64,000 bases of DNA from Actinobacteria bacterium IMCC19121 (lineage in GTDB: Bacteria > Actinomycetota > Actinomycetes > Nanopelagicales > Nanopelagicaceae). Location: assembly GCA_002284895.1 (NCBI GenBank), contig CP015605.1, positions 248,001-312,000 of the forward strand, read 5' to 3'. Positions 56,480-64,000 of the stretch are shown here, one piece after another (the stretch's first letter is position 1; every line of letters begins with the position of its first letter). Position numbers and translations under genes: made by a program. The notes below the pieces were generated by a model. It was not told the origin of the DNA. It did not search any database and saw only the letters and a list, made by a program, of their open reading frames with translations.

Positions 56480-58106
56480 TGAACTATTCCGCGCCTCAGG
56501 AATCATGGCACTTGGCACAATCATTTCTCGTATTACAGGATTTATTCGAGGCATCTTAATTGTTGCCGTTCTTGGCACTGCACTGCTTGCAGATACTTAC
56601 AATGTTGCAAACACCATGCCAAATATTTTGTATAACTTACTTGTCGGCGGTGCATTAACTGCAATCTTCATTCCACAATTAGTGCGATCTTTTGATCATG
56701 AAGATGGTGGGGATGGTTTTGCTTCTCGTTTAATCACAACAATTTCCATAATTTTATTTGCTCTAGTTGCTGTAGGAGTGTATTTCGCCCCAGCTCTGGT
56801 TCGTCTATACGCACCAGAATTTTTCACTCCGGGATTTGAAGCAGAAAAAGATATTGCAATTGCATTCACCCGCTACTGTTTGCCTCAAATCTTCTTCTTA
56901 GGCCTGTTCACGATGCTGGGCCAAGTAGCAAATGCCCGTGGTTCCTTTGCCCCACTGATGTGGGCACCGATAGCCAATAACCTCGTTGGCATAGTCCTAT
57001 TTGGGGCGTTCCTTGTTTTCTCACCATCTGTGAGTGCAGATAATATTTCAAACATCCAAGTGCAGATTTTGGGATGGGGAACAACCCTGAGTGTGGTTGT
57101 CCAAGCGTTGGTTTTAGTTCCGGTGATTAATAAATTAGGAATAAAGCTACGCCCTCAATGGGGAGTAAGTGGCCTTGGTAAATCATTTGGTTTAGCAGGT
57201 TGGACTTTGATTTATGTATTGATTTCACAGCTTGGCTATTTGGTAACAGTTAACGTTGCTACAAGTGCTGCAGTGCGAAGTGCGCAAGAAGGAATAGAGA
57301 GTGGAGTCGGTTATACGCCTTACACATATGCCTACTATGTAATGTTGTTGCCGTATTCGATCGTAACAATCTCAATCATTACAGCTATTTTGCCTCACAT
57401 CTCACGGCTTGCATTAGAGAAGAAAGCTGATGAGGTTCGTGAGCAGTTGGTTCGAGCAATACGACTTGTTGGTGTTATAACGATTCCGAGTGCAGTCGCA
57501 TTTCTATTGTTTGGTCCACTCATTACTTCCGTAATTTTCATAGGTATCCCGGTTGAGGATTCCAGATACATTGGTTATGTATTGGCAGCATTGAGTTTTG
57601 GTCTAGTTGCATTTTCTATTAACATAATTCTCATTCGTGGTTTTAATGCTTTTGAAGATACTCGCACACAAGTTATTTCAATATTGATTATTAACATTAT
57701 TGCAGTTGGACTCTCCTACCTCTCACTTGCCACACTTCGCAACCAATGGGTGACAATTGGTTTAGGTGCAGCCTTCTCGATCTCATATTTGCTTGGTTTG
57801 TTAGTTACTTTGTCGCTACTCAAAAAACATACTGGGAAAATTTCTTTGAAAGACTTCGGTGGCCAACACCTTCGTCTCTTCGGTGCTTCTTTCGGTGTGA
57901 TGTTGCCACTTTTCGCATTAACGCAATATTTAGATTGGGTTGGTGTTGAAATGAGCCAAATTGCTAGAGTAGGAGAGCTAGCAGTTGTTATGGGCGCAGC
58001 ATTTATTGGCTACTTAATTGCAGGCAAAGCCGCTGGTGTTGAAGAAATCACAATGATTAGACATCTAAAGAACTCTGTTTTACGACGTCCTGGCGCAGCG
58101 GAATAA
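56469..58106 (+). CDS. murJ: Lipid II flippase MurJ
   Basis: A 545-residue MOP-family flippase with about 14 helices, translocating lipid II across the membrane. N-terminal ASGIMALGTIISRITGFIRG, MPNILYNLLVGGALTAIFIP and FFLGLFTMLGQVANARGSF match MurJ/MviN. Mycobacterial MviN carries an additional intracellular pseudokinase and a further domain; these are absent. AAGGGG precedes the ATG. sigM, which usually follows in actinobacteria, is missing: trxB begins 32 bp later. Confidence 0.93.
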   Translation: MKSNELFRASGIMALGTIISRITGFIRGILIVAVLGTALLADTYNVANTMPNILYNLLVGGALTAIFIPQLVRSFDHEDGGDGFASRLITTISIILFALVAVGVYFAPALVRLYAPEFFTPGFEAEKDIAIAFTRYCLPQIFFLGLFTMLGQVANARGSFAPLMWAPIANNLVGIVLFGAFLVFSPSVSADNISNIQVQILGWGTTLSVVVQALVLVPVINKLGIKLRPQWGVSGLGKSFGLAGWTLIYVLISQLGYLVTVNVATSAAVRSAQEGIESGVGYTPYTYAYYVMLLPYSIVTISIITAILPHISRLALEKKADEVREQLVRAIRLVGVITIPSAVAFLLFGPLITSVIFIGIPVEDSRYIGYVLAALSFGLVAFSINIILIRGFNAFEDTRTQVISILIINIIAVGLSYLSLATLRNQWVTIGLGAAFSISYLLGLLVTLSLLKKHTGKISLKDFGGQHLRLFGASFGVMLPLFALTQYLDWVGVEMSQIARVGELAVVMGAAFIGYLIAGKAAGVEEITMIRHLKNSVLRRPGAAE

Positions 58107-58138
58107 AGAAGATAAGTTACGGGTTATAAGGAGCACAT

Positions 58139-59068
58139 ATGAGTGAAATTAGAGATGTTGTAATTGTTGGATCAGGCCCAGCTGGATACACAGCTGCTAT
58201 TTACGCATCTCGCGCACAGTTAAACCCAATTATTTATGAGGGTTCAGTAACTGCAGGCGGCGCGTTGATGAACACAACTGAAGTTGAAAACTTTCCTGGC
58301 TTTATTGATGGTGTGATGGGTCCAGATTTGATGGACAGTATGCGAAAGCAAGCTAAGCGCTTTGGCACAGAATTAATCACCGATGACATTGTTGAAATGG
58401 ATTTAGCGGGTGATATCAAGATTTTGAAAGATGGTTCAGGAAATACTGTTAAAGCAAAAGCTGTCATTCTTGCAACAGGTAGTGCTTATCGCGAAATTGG
58501 TTTGGTAAATGAAAAGCGTTTATCTGGTCACGGTGTTTCTTGGTGTGCTACATGTGATGGTTTCTTCTTCCGCGGACAAACAATTGCAGTTGTTGGCGGT
58601 GGAGACTCAGCAGTTGAAGAAGCAACTTTTCTCACTCGTTTTGCTGACAAGGTTATTTTGATTCACCGTCGTGATTCATTGCGCGCATCAAAGATCATGG
58701 CCGAGCGCGCAGCAAGCAATCCTAAGATTGAATTTTTGTGGAACTCTGAAGTTACAGACGTGCTAGGTGCTGACAAAGTTTCTGGATTAAAGATTAAGAA
58801 CACAGTTGATGGATCTGAATCAACATTAGATGTCACTGGTTTATTTGTTGCTATCGGACATATCCCCCGTAGTGAATTAATCATTGGCCAAATCGATCTA
58901 GATTCTGAAGGCTATGTAAAGGTTGAAGATAGATCCACTAGAACAAATATCAAGGGCGTCTTTGCCTGCGGTGACTTGGTGGACCACACCTACCGCCAGG
59001 CAATCACCGCCGCTGGCTCTGGCTGCGCCGCAGCGTTAGATGCTGAAAGATTTCTCTCAGGACACTAA
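58139..59068 (+). CDS. trxB: Thioredoxin-disulfide reductase
   Basis: NADPH-dependent FAD enzyme reducing thioredoxin, 309 residues. FAD motif [17 protein letters not shown], redox-active CATC ([13 protein letters not shown]), NADPH motif [13 protein letters not shown], and [19 protein letters not shown]. Strong ATAAGGAG ribosome site eight bases before the ATG. Followed 37 bp later by trxA with its own site. Confidence 0.97.
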   Translation: MSEIRDVVIVGSGPAGYTAAIYASRAQLNPIIYEGSVTAGGALMNTTEVENFPGFIDGVMGPDLMDSMRKQAKRFGTELITDDIVEMDLAGDIKILKDGSGNTVKAKAVILATGSAYREIGLVNEKRLSGHGVSWCATCDGFFFRGQTIAVVGGGDSAVEEATFLTRFADKVILIHRRDSLRASKIMAERAASNPKIEFLWNSEVTDVLGADKVSGLKIKNTVDGSESTLDVTGLFVAIGHIPRSELIIGQIDLDSEGYVKVEDRSTRTNIKGVFACGDLVDHTYRQAITAAGSGCAAALDAERFLSGH

Positions 59069-59105
59069 AGTTCTCAACCTCAACACATACATCAAGGAGT
59101 AAATA

Positions 59106-59429
59106 ATGGCCACGAGCAAAGTAACTACAGCGACATTTGATGCTGAGGTTTTAAAGAGCAGCACGCCTGTATTGGTGGATTTCTGGGCGGAATGGTGTGG
59201 CCCATGCCGTGCTGTGGGACCAATTCTTGAAGAGATTTCAAATGAATACGGTTCAAAGCTAAAGATCGTAAAGCTCAACACTGATGAAGAGTCAGCAATA
59301 GCGATTAAGTATGGAATTTCATCGATTCCAACTATGAACGTCTTTGTTAACGGCGAAATCGTGAAGACAATTGTTGGAGCTAAGCCAAAGCCTGCGATGT
59401 TGAAGGAACTTGAAAGCTTTCTCTCTTAA
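59106..59429 (+). CDS. trxA: Thioredoxin
   Basis: 107-residue thioredoxin with VDFWAEWCGPCRAVGP (active CGPC), buried Asp region and cis-Pro in SSIPTMNVF. Reduced by the adjacent TrxB and supplies electrons for ribonucleotide reductase and repair enzymes. AAGGAG precedes the ATG. Confidence 0.97.
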   Translation: MATSKVTTATFDAEVLKSSTPVLVDFWAEWCGPCRAVGPILEEISNEYGSKLKIVKLNTDEESAIAIKYGISSIPTMNVFVNGEIVKTIVGAKPKPAMLKELESFLS

Positions 59430-59434
59430 ATAAA

Positions 59435-60427
59435 ATGTCAGAGCTTTCTGAATCCGAGATTCGATCTTTTCAACAGGCCCGCGGCTTAAGCGTCACGGGT
59501 CTTGTTGATGAGGTTACTGCTCGCGCTCTAGAAGAAGCGCGGTGGAAACTGGGAGATAGATCGCTCAATCTGCAAGAATCGCCATTAATGCATGGTGATG
59601 ACGTTGCCGCTTTGCAATCGCGTTTAACTGAAATGGGTTTTGATTGTGGCCGTGTCGATGGAATTTATGGTCCCCGCACTGAATTAGCAGTCAAAGATTT
59701 TCAGAAATCAGTGGGTGCAACAGTTGATGGTAAATGTGGTCCTGCAACAATCATTGCTCTTATTCGTTTAACTAAAATAGTTTCTGGCGGTGCGCCCTCT
59801 ATTTTGCGCGAGAGTGCAAATCAGAAAAATCGTGGACCGGCACTTGCTAATAAAACAATTGTTTTAAACCCAGATGGTGATGATCCACTTGTTTATGATG
59901 TTGCAGTTCGAACAGAAGGTCGTTTGCTTGCACTCGGTGCTTCGGTTTTCTTAACTCGTGGTGAAAAGAATAATCCCTCTGAAAGTGAGCGAATAGCTTT
60001 CACAAATAACAGCAATGCTGATTTGATGATTTCACTTCATGAAGATAGTTATAAGAATGAAAACGCACATGGTGCAGCAACTTACTTTTATGGCAGTGAA
60101 GCACATGGCGTCCACTCAATTGTTGGAGAAAGATTTGCTTCACTGGTTCAGCGCGAAATATGTGCACGTACTGATTTTGCCAACTGCCGCACACATGCCA
60201 TGACATGGGATTTATTGCGTTTAACAAAAGCACCAGCAGTTCGTATTGATTTGGGTTATAAAACTAATCCTGGCGATATTGGACGAATGTCTCGTCCTGA
60301 TTTTCGTGATGTGATTGCAGAAGCCCTCGTTATTGCAATTCAGCGCCTCTATTTAGCTGCTGAAGATGATGCAAAAACAGGAACTTTGCGTATTTCTGAT
60401 CTGCGCAAAGCCGGTATCCGTCGATAA
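59435..60427 (+). CDS. cwlM: CwlM-like peptidoglycan-binding amidase homologue, probably inactive
   Basis: A 330-residue protein lacking a signal peptide. Residues ~1-35 and ~45-110 are peptidoglycan-binding-1 repeats (SFQQARGLSVTGLVDEVTA; ALQSRLTEMGFDCGRVDGIY); residues ~138-320 are an Amidase_3 fold. The zinc/catalytic positions look altered: the usual DPGHGG reads NPDGDDP, and the usual V-E near the end reads RIDLGYKTNP, while the middle ISLH histidine remains. In mycobacteria CwlM is a cytoplasmic regulator of MurA rather than an amidase. Position after trxA matches the conserved order. No Shine-Dalgarno is seen; it starts 6 bp after trxA. Confidence 0.88.
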   Translation: MSELSESEIRSFQQARGLSVTGLVDEVTARALEEARWKLGDRSLNLQESPLMHGDDVAALQSRLTEMGFDCGRVDGIYGPRTELAVKDFQKSVGATVDGKCGPATIIALIRLTKIVSGGAPSILRESANQKNRGPALANKTIVLNPDGDDPLVYDVAVRTEGRLLALGASVFLTRGEKNNPSESERIAFTNNSNADLMISLHEDSYKNENAHGAATYFYGSEAHGVHSIVGERFASLVQREICARTDFANCRTHAMTWDLLRLTKAPAVRIDLGYKTNPGDIGRMSRPDFRDVIAEALVIAIQRLYLAAEDDAKTGTLRISDLRKAGIRR

Positions 60428-60439
60428 TTAGTGTTCGGC

Positions 60440-60455
60440 CATGTGCCGGCATATG
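60440..60455. promoter_or_regulatory. Near-palindrome before aminotransferase gene
   Basis: CATGTGCCGGCATATG is symmetric except for one base pair and ends 13 bp before the ATG at 60469, in the promoter region (GAGACT at -12 to -7). It could be an operator. Confidence 0.3.
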
Positions 60456-60468
60456 GGAGACTTAAGCC

Positions 60469-61731
60469 ATGTCTGAAATAACGCCACGTTTTACAACCGG
60501 AGCGCCTCAAAATCTAGAGGAGCGCTTTGCTGGACGTGCTGCGCATATGCAACCCAGTGAGATTCGCACACTCTTTGCTGTTGCATCTAGACCTGAAATT
60601 GTTTCTCTAGCTGGTGGAATGCCAAATCTTTCAGCACTTCCTATGTCAATGATGGCTGATGTTGTCCAAAAACTTATTTTAACTAATGGCCAAGAGGCTT
60701 TGCAGTACGGAAGCGGACAAGGACATCCAAAACTTCGCGAACAGATCTGTGAAGTGATGGCGCTAGAAGGCATTCGCGCTAACCCTGATGATGTTTTAGT
60801 AACAACAGGATCCCAGCAAGCTTTAGATTTAATTTCTCGTATCTTTATTGATCCAGGCGATGTTGTTTTAGCTGAAGCACCTTCCTATGTTGGAGCACTC
60901 GGTACTTTCCATCAATATGAAGCCAAGGTAGTTCATGTTGAAACTGATGATTTGGGATTAGTTCCAGATGGTTTGCGTGCTGCTATTAAAAGTGTGCGCG
61001 CATCGGGCCGTCGAATTAAGTTTTTATACACAATCCCTAACTACCAAAACCCTTCAGGTGTTCTACTTCCTGCAGATCGCCGTACTGAGATCTTAAATAT
61101 TTGTCGCACAGAGGGCATCTTTGTAGTTGAAGATAACCCTTATGGCCTGCTTGGCTTTGATAAGCCATCGCCTAATGCCATGCGAGCAGAAGATTCAGAG
61201 AATGTAATTTATTTAGGGTCCTTTTCAAAGACGATAGCCCCTGGAATGCGCGTGGGTTGGGCGCTCGTGCCATCTTCTCTGAAAGAGAAGTTAATTATTG
61301 CTAGTGAATCCTCAATTTTGTGCCCTTCAAATTTTTCACAGCTAACGATTTCTAGTTACTTAGCCGATCAACCGTGGCGCGATCAGATTGCATCTTTTTG
61401 CGATCTCTATAAAGTGCGCCGCGATGCAATGCTTGAATCATTAGATGAGCACTTCCCAGTAACTGCTAAATGGACAAAGCCTGGCGGTGGTTTCTACGTC
61501 TGGGTTACTTTGCCTGAAGAAATCGATACTAAAGCGCTTATGCCAAAAGCAATTGTTGCCAAGGTTGCATACGTTCCCGGCACAGCTTTCTATGCAGATG
61601 GTTTTGGTTCTTGGTCAATGCGTTTGTCATATTGCTACCCAACACCAGAGCGCATCCGTGAAGGTGTGAAAGCTTTGAGTGGGGTTATAAAGACTGAGAT
61701 GGCTCGCCGCGGCGGAAACCAACTTAATTAA
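60469..61731 (+). CDS. PLP-dependent aminotransferase (LysN/2-aminoadipate type)
   Basis: A 420-residue fold-type I aminotransferase without a GntR DNA-binding domain. SLAGGMPNLSALP, LQYGSGQGHPKLREQI, TTGSQQALDLISRIF, TIPNYQNPSGVLL, VVEDNPYGLL and the lysine motif GSFSKTIAPGMRVGW match the LysN/MocR-core group, which transaminates aromatic, branched or 2-aminoadipate substrates. The actual substrate is unclear. It is inserted between cwlM and parB; the stop shares TTAA with the parB stop. Confidence 0.85.
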   Translation: MSEITPRFTTGAPQNLEERFAGRAAHMQPSEIRTLFAVASRPEIVSLAGGMPNLSALPMSMMADVVQKLILTNGQEALQYGSGQGHPKLREQICEVMALEGIRANPDDVLVTTGSQQALDLISRIFIDPGDVVLAEAPSYVGALGTFHQYEAKVVHVETDDLGLVPDGLRAAIKSVRASGRRIKFLYTIPNYQNPSGVLLPADRRTEILNICRTEGIFVVEDNPYGLLGFDKPSPNAMRAEDSENVIYLGSFSKTIAPGMRVGWALVPSSLKEKLIIASESSILCPSNFSQLTISSYLADQPWRDQIASFCDLYKVRRDAMLESLDEHFPVTAKWTKPGGGFYVWVTLPEEIDTKALMPKAIVAKVAYVPGTAFYADGFGSWSMRLSYCYPTPERIREGVKALSGVIKTEMARRGGNQLN

Positions 61732-62591
61732 TTATTAATCGCCTTAGCAATTCGCTTCAAATCCTCAGCTCCAGCAAATTCAATAACAATTGTTCCCTTT
61801 TTTATACTGCCTTGAATGGAAACTCGTGTGTCCAGTGTGTCACCCATGGTGTCCGCGATCTCTTGAAGTTCAGGACTTGCAGACTTTGTCGCCTTTAACT
61901 TCTTTGCACCTTTTCGCTTTGGCGCGCCAGTTGAAATGATTTCCTCAGTTGCGCGCACGCTCAAACCCTCAGCAACAATTCGCGCGGCTAGTTTTTCAAT
62001 CTCACTTGAATCACTAAGACCCAAAAGTGCGCGAGCATGTCCAGCGCTAAGTGCTCCGGTAATAAGTTTTTGTTGCACTGCAGTTGGTAAGTTCATTAAA
62101 CGAATGGTGTTTGAGATTAACGGGCGTGATCGTCCAAGTTTCGCCGCAAGTTCATCGTGTGTGCAGTTAAAGTCTGTAAGAAGTTGTGAGTAGGCAGCTG
62201 CCTCTTCTAATGAGTTAAGTTGGCTGCGATGGATGTTTTCGATCAGCGCTTCGCGCAAAAGTTCATTATCTGGAGTTTGGCGAATAATTACTGGAATTGT
62301 TTTTAATCCTGCAGCTATAGCTGCGCGGAATCTGCGCTCTCCCATGATGAGTTCATAAGAACCATTTGGTTTCTGGCGAACAACAGGTGGTTGCAAGATG
62401 CCGATCTCTTTAATAGATGCGGTTAATTCATTTAAGGCATCAACATCAAAGTGTTGGCGGGGTTGACGTGGGTTAGCAGATATCAGATTGACATCGATTT
62501 CATTTTGAGTTGCAACTTCCTGCCCAGCAACAGTTAATGATGTTGGAATCAATGCATCTAGATTTGTGCCGAGTCCTCCACGACGTGCCAT
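61728..62591 (-). CDS. parB: Chromosome partitioning protein ParB
   Basis: A 287-residue centromere-binding CTPase. N-terminal ParB/Sulfiredoxin domain (NPRQPRQHFDVDALNEL, MGERRFRAAIAAGLKTIPVI with the GERRxRA motif), arginine patch region ENIHRSQLNSLEEA, helix-turn-helix (DELAAKLGRSRPLISNTIRL) that reads parS, and C-terminal dimerisation region. ATG overlaps the parA stop by one base (TAATG). Loads condensin and organises the origin. Confidence 0.96.
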   Translation of the reverse strand: MARRGGLGTNLDALIPTSLTVAGQEVATQNEIDVNLISANPRQPRQHFDVDALNELTASIKEIGILQPPVVRQKPNGSYELIMGERRFRAAIAAGLKTIPVIIRQTPDNELLREALIENIHRSQLNSLEEAAAYSQLLTDFNCTHDELAAKLGRSRPLISNTIRLMNLPTAVQQKLITGALSAGHARALLGLSDSSEIEKLAARIVAEGLSVRATEEIISTGAPKRKGAKKLKATKSASPELQEIADTMGDTLDTRVSIQGSIKKGTIVIEFAGAEDLKRIAKAINN

Positions 62592-63502
62592 TATGCAATC
62601 TCGCCTTCGCGCTTGTAATTAATTGAAACAACATTTGAATCAAAAGGTTTGCCGCGCTCAGCTAATTCACGAGCAACTGACATATAAGCAATGGCACCTG
62701 GTGATGTTGCGTCATAAGTCATTACTGTTTGATTAAATCCTGGCGCCTCTGAAACTCTCACAGCACGTGGAATGGGAATATCAATTAATTCATTTGGATA
62801 ATGCTTGCGGATCTCATCTGCAACATCATTAGCAAGCCGTGTGCGACCATCAAACATTGTTAAAACAAAAGTAGAAAGCTTAAGTGATGAGTTCAAACGC
62901 TTCTTAACTAATTCATATGTTTTTAATAGTTGTGATAAACCTTCTAGTGCGTAGTATTCACATTGAATAGGAATCAACATTTCTTTTGCAGCAGTTAATG
63001 CATTGATAGTTAATAAACCAAGTGATGGTGGACAATCAATAAAAATATAATCAAGTGGCTCACCTCCAGCAATGCGTTGTGTTGCTAACTCATCAATGGC
63101 GTCTTTTAATCGCATCTCACGTGCAACCATTGGAACTAATTCAATCTCTGCTTGTGCAAGTGAAGTATTTGATGAAACACATTCAAGTGAAGGAAAACCT
63201 TTAACTTTTTGTATTGCTTGCGACATTGTTAAATCGCCCATGAGAACTTCATAAATTCCGGCGTTTTCTAGGTGCTCTACCCCCAAGGCAGTTGAGGCAT
63301 TTCCTTGAGGATCTAGATCAATAACTGCCACCCGCAGGCCACCCATAGAAAGAGCTGCAGCTAGGTTGACTGTGGTGGTGGTTTTGCCGACCCCACCCTT
63401 TTGATTTGCTACCGTGATGATTCGAAGGGAGGCTGGTTTTGCCATCGCCTCTTTGAGGCGGCGAACGCCAATAACCTTCTTTGTTTCACGTGAATCAGTC
63501 AC
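62591..63502 (-). CDS. parA: Chromosome partitioning ATPase ParA
   Basis: A 303-residue deviant Walker ATPase: IITVANQKGGVGKTTTTVNL (two lysines), VIDLDPQGNAS, IFIDCPPSLGLLTINAL, VVLTMFDGRT-like region. Moves ParB-parS complexes over the nucleoid. GTG start at 63502 gives about 29 residues before the Walker core, normal for actinobacteria. Codons 2-7 contain a parS-like site. Lies 9 bp after rsmG. Confidence 0.95.
   Translation of the reverse strand: MTDSRETKKVIGVRRLKEAMAKPASLRIITVANQKGGVGKTTTTVNLAAALSMGGLRVAVIDLDPQGNASTALGVEHLENAGIYEVLMGDLTMSQAIQKVKGFPSLECVSSNTSLAQAEIELVPMVAREMRLKDAIDELATQRIAGGEPLDYIFIDCPPSLGLLTINALTAAKEMLIPIQCEYYALEGLSQLLKTYELVKKRLNSSLKLSTFVLTMFDGRTRLANDVADEIRKHYPNELIDIPIPRAVRVSEAPGFNQTVMTYDATSPGAIAYMSVARELAERGKPFDSNVVSINYKREGEIA
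63482..63497. promoter_or_regulatory. parS site inside the 5' end of parA
   Basis: TGTTTCACGTGAATCA matches the parS palindrome TGTTTCACGTGAAACA at 15 of 16 positions. A second CACGTG core follows at 63500-63505 without the flanks. Confidence 0.85.
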
Positions 63503-63511
63503 GTGGGCTAG

Positions 63512-64000
63512 TTAAGCACCTTTGCGCACTTCTACTATGCGTCCAAGCTCAATGCCGTCAAGATTTACCTCATGGAGCATCGCTTTTGGCACCGATTTCA
63601 TCTCTTCTTCGGCAGATTTGCCCTTAATGGCCATAAGGGAGCCGTTGGTCTTTAAAAGGTGCCAGCTCATTTTCTTCAACTTCTCAAGAGGGGCCACTGC
63701 CCTAGCTGTTACATAGTGGGCAGTTGTGCGCACATCTTGGGCTTGGCCGCGGATAACCTCAATATCTAGGCCTGCCACGGCCTCTTTGAGGAACTCAACT
63801 CTGCGCTCAAGGGGCTCAATCAGTGTCACTTTTAGGTCTGGACGGGCTAGAGCAATCACGATTCCAGGCAGACCTGCCCCTGAGCCGATATCAAAGACTA
63901 TGGAGCCCTCTTTGAGCAGGGAGGTCACGGGCAGGCAGTTAAAGATATGGCGATCCCAGATCTTGTCAGCTTCTCGGGGACCGATTAATCCACGCTCAAT
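63512..64000 (-). CDS. rsmG: 16S rRNA (guanine527-N7)-methyltransferase RsmG (cut by window edge)
   Basis: Methylates G527 in 16S rRNA (GidB). The visible 162 residues run from IERGLIGPREADKIWDRH, continue through the SAM-binding FDIGSGAGLPGIVIAL, VTLIEPLERRVEFL and VTARAVAPLEKL, and end normally. About 40-50 N-terminal residues lie beyond the window. In actinobacteria rsmG is followed on the origin side by jag, yidC, rnpA, rpmH and dnaA, so oriC should be a few kb to the right. Confidence 0.95.
   Translation of the reverse strand: MERGLIGPREADKIWDRHIFNCLPVTSLLKEGSIVFDIGSGAGLPGIVIALARPDLKVTLIEPLERRVEFLKEAVAGLDIEVIRGQAQDVRTTAHYVTARAVAPLEKLKKMSWHLLKTNGSLMAIKGKSAEEEMKSVPKAMLHEVNLDGIELGRIVEVRKGA

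Overview
The window is a gene-dense, low-to-moderate GC actinobacterial chromosome segment, and nearly every base is coding. Actinobacterial markers are the DUF5318 gene beside ponA, the tRNA adenosine deaminase-associated gene beside tadA, GuaB1, PASTA kinase plus PP2C, a three-subunit succinate dehydrogenase, and the order pcnA-nudix-(DUF6049-like)-murJ-trxB-trxA-cwlM-parB-parA-rsmG. The compactness, polyamine uptake genes, overlapping genes and modest GC fit a streamlined freshwater lineage such as acI (Nanopelagicales). That assignment is inference; no rRNA gene is present to test it.

Layout. 1-7.8 kb: cut-off aldehyde dehydrogenase, an APC permease fused to an OB fold, tadA and its partner, upp, malic enzyme, DedA, a DMT exporter and a YqhA protein. 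7.8-14.3 kb: Uup-type ABC-F protein, kynureninase and tryptophan dioxygenase, nitroreductase, second DedA, GT-B glycosyltransferase. 14.3-18.3 kb: polyamine-type ABC importer with an intra-operon terminator. 18.3-25.7 kb: GuaB1, an ABC-2 exporter, a possible 35-residue leader ORF, a class III aminotransferase, glutamate dehydrogenase, pyroglutamyl peptidase. 25.7-41.6 kb: three tRNAs, secreted 5'-nucleotidase, FprA-like reductase, aminopeptidase P, two CrcB fluoride channels, sdhCAB, serS, pheA, a glycerophosphodiesterase and a PP2C/PASTA-kinase pair. 41.6-64 kb: the replication-origin-flanking block, from dnaB, rplI, rpsR, ssb, rpsF and ponA through pcnA and murJ to parB, parA and rsmG. The origin itself should lie a few kb beyond the right edge.

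Two genome-wide habits stand out. First, many monocistronic or operon-leading genes have no Shine-Dalgarno; instead a TANNNT -10 element sits 12 to 14 bases before the start codon, so they should be transcribed as leaderless mRNAs. This motif was used to choose starts for uup, kynU, the nitroreductase, DedA-2, the GT, potA, guaB1, the PP2C gene, the DMGDH-like gene, the kinase-like gene, DUF5318, MFS, pcnA, nudix and others. Second, tail-to-tail genes usually overlap or share palindromic stop codons (TTAA or CTAG) with no terminator between them.

I see no prophage, transposon, CRISPR array or foreign island. The least explained items are the possible coupled leader ORF/structured leader before the aminotransferase at 22.4 kb, a five-copy DnaA-box-like cluster upstream of dnaB, a probable CTG-started crcB, the APC-OB fusion and a CwlM that seems to have lost its amidase residues.
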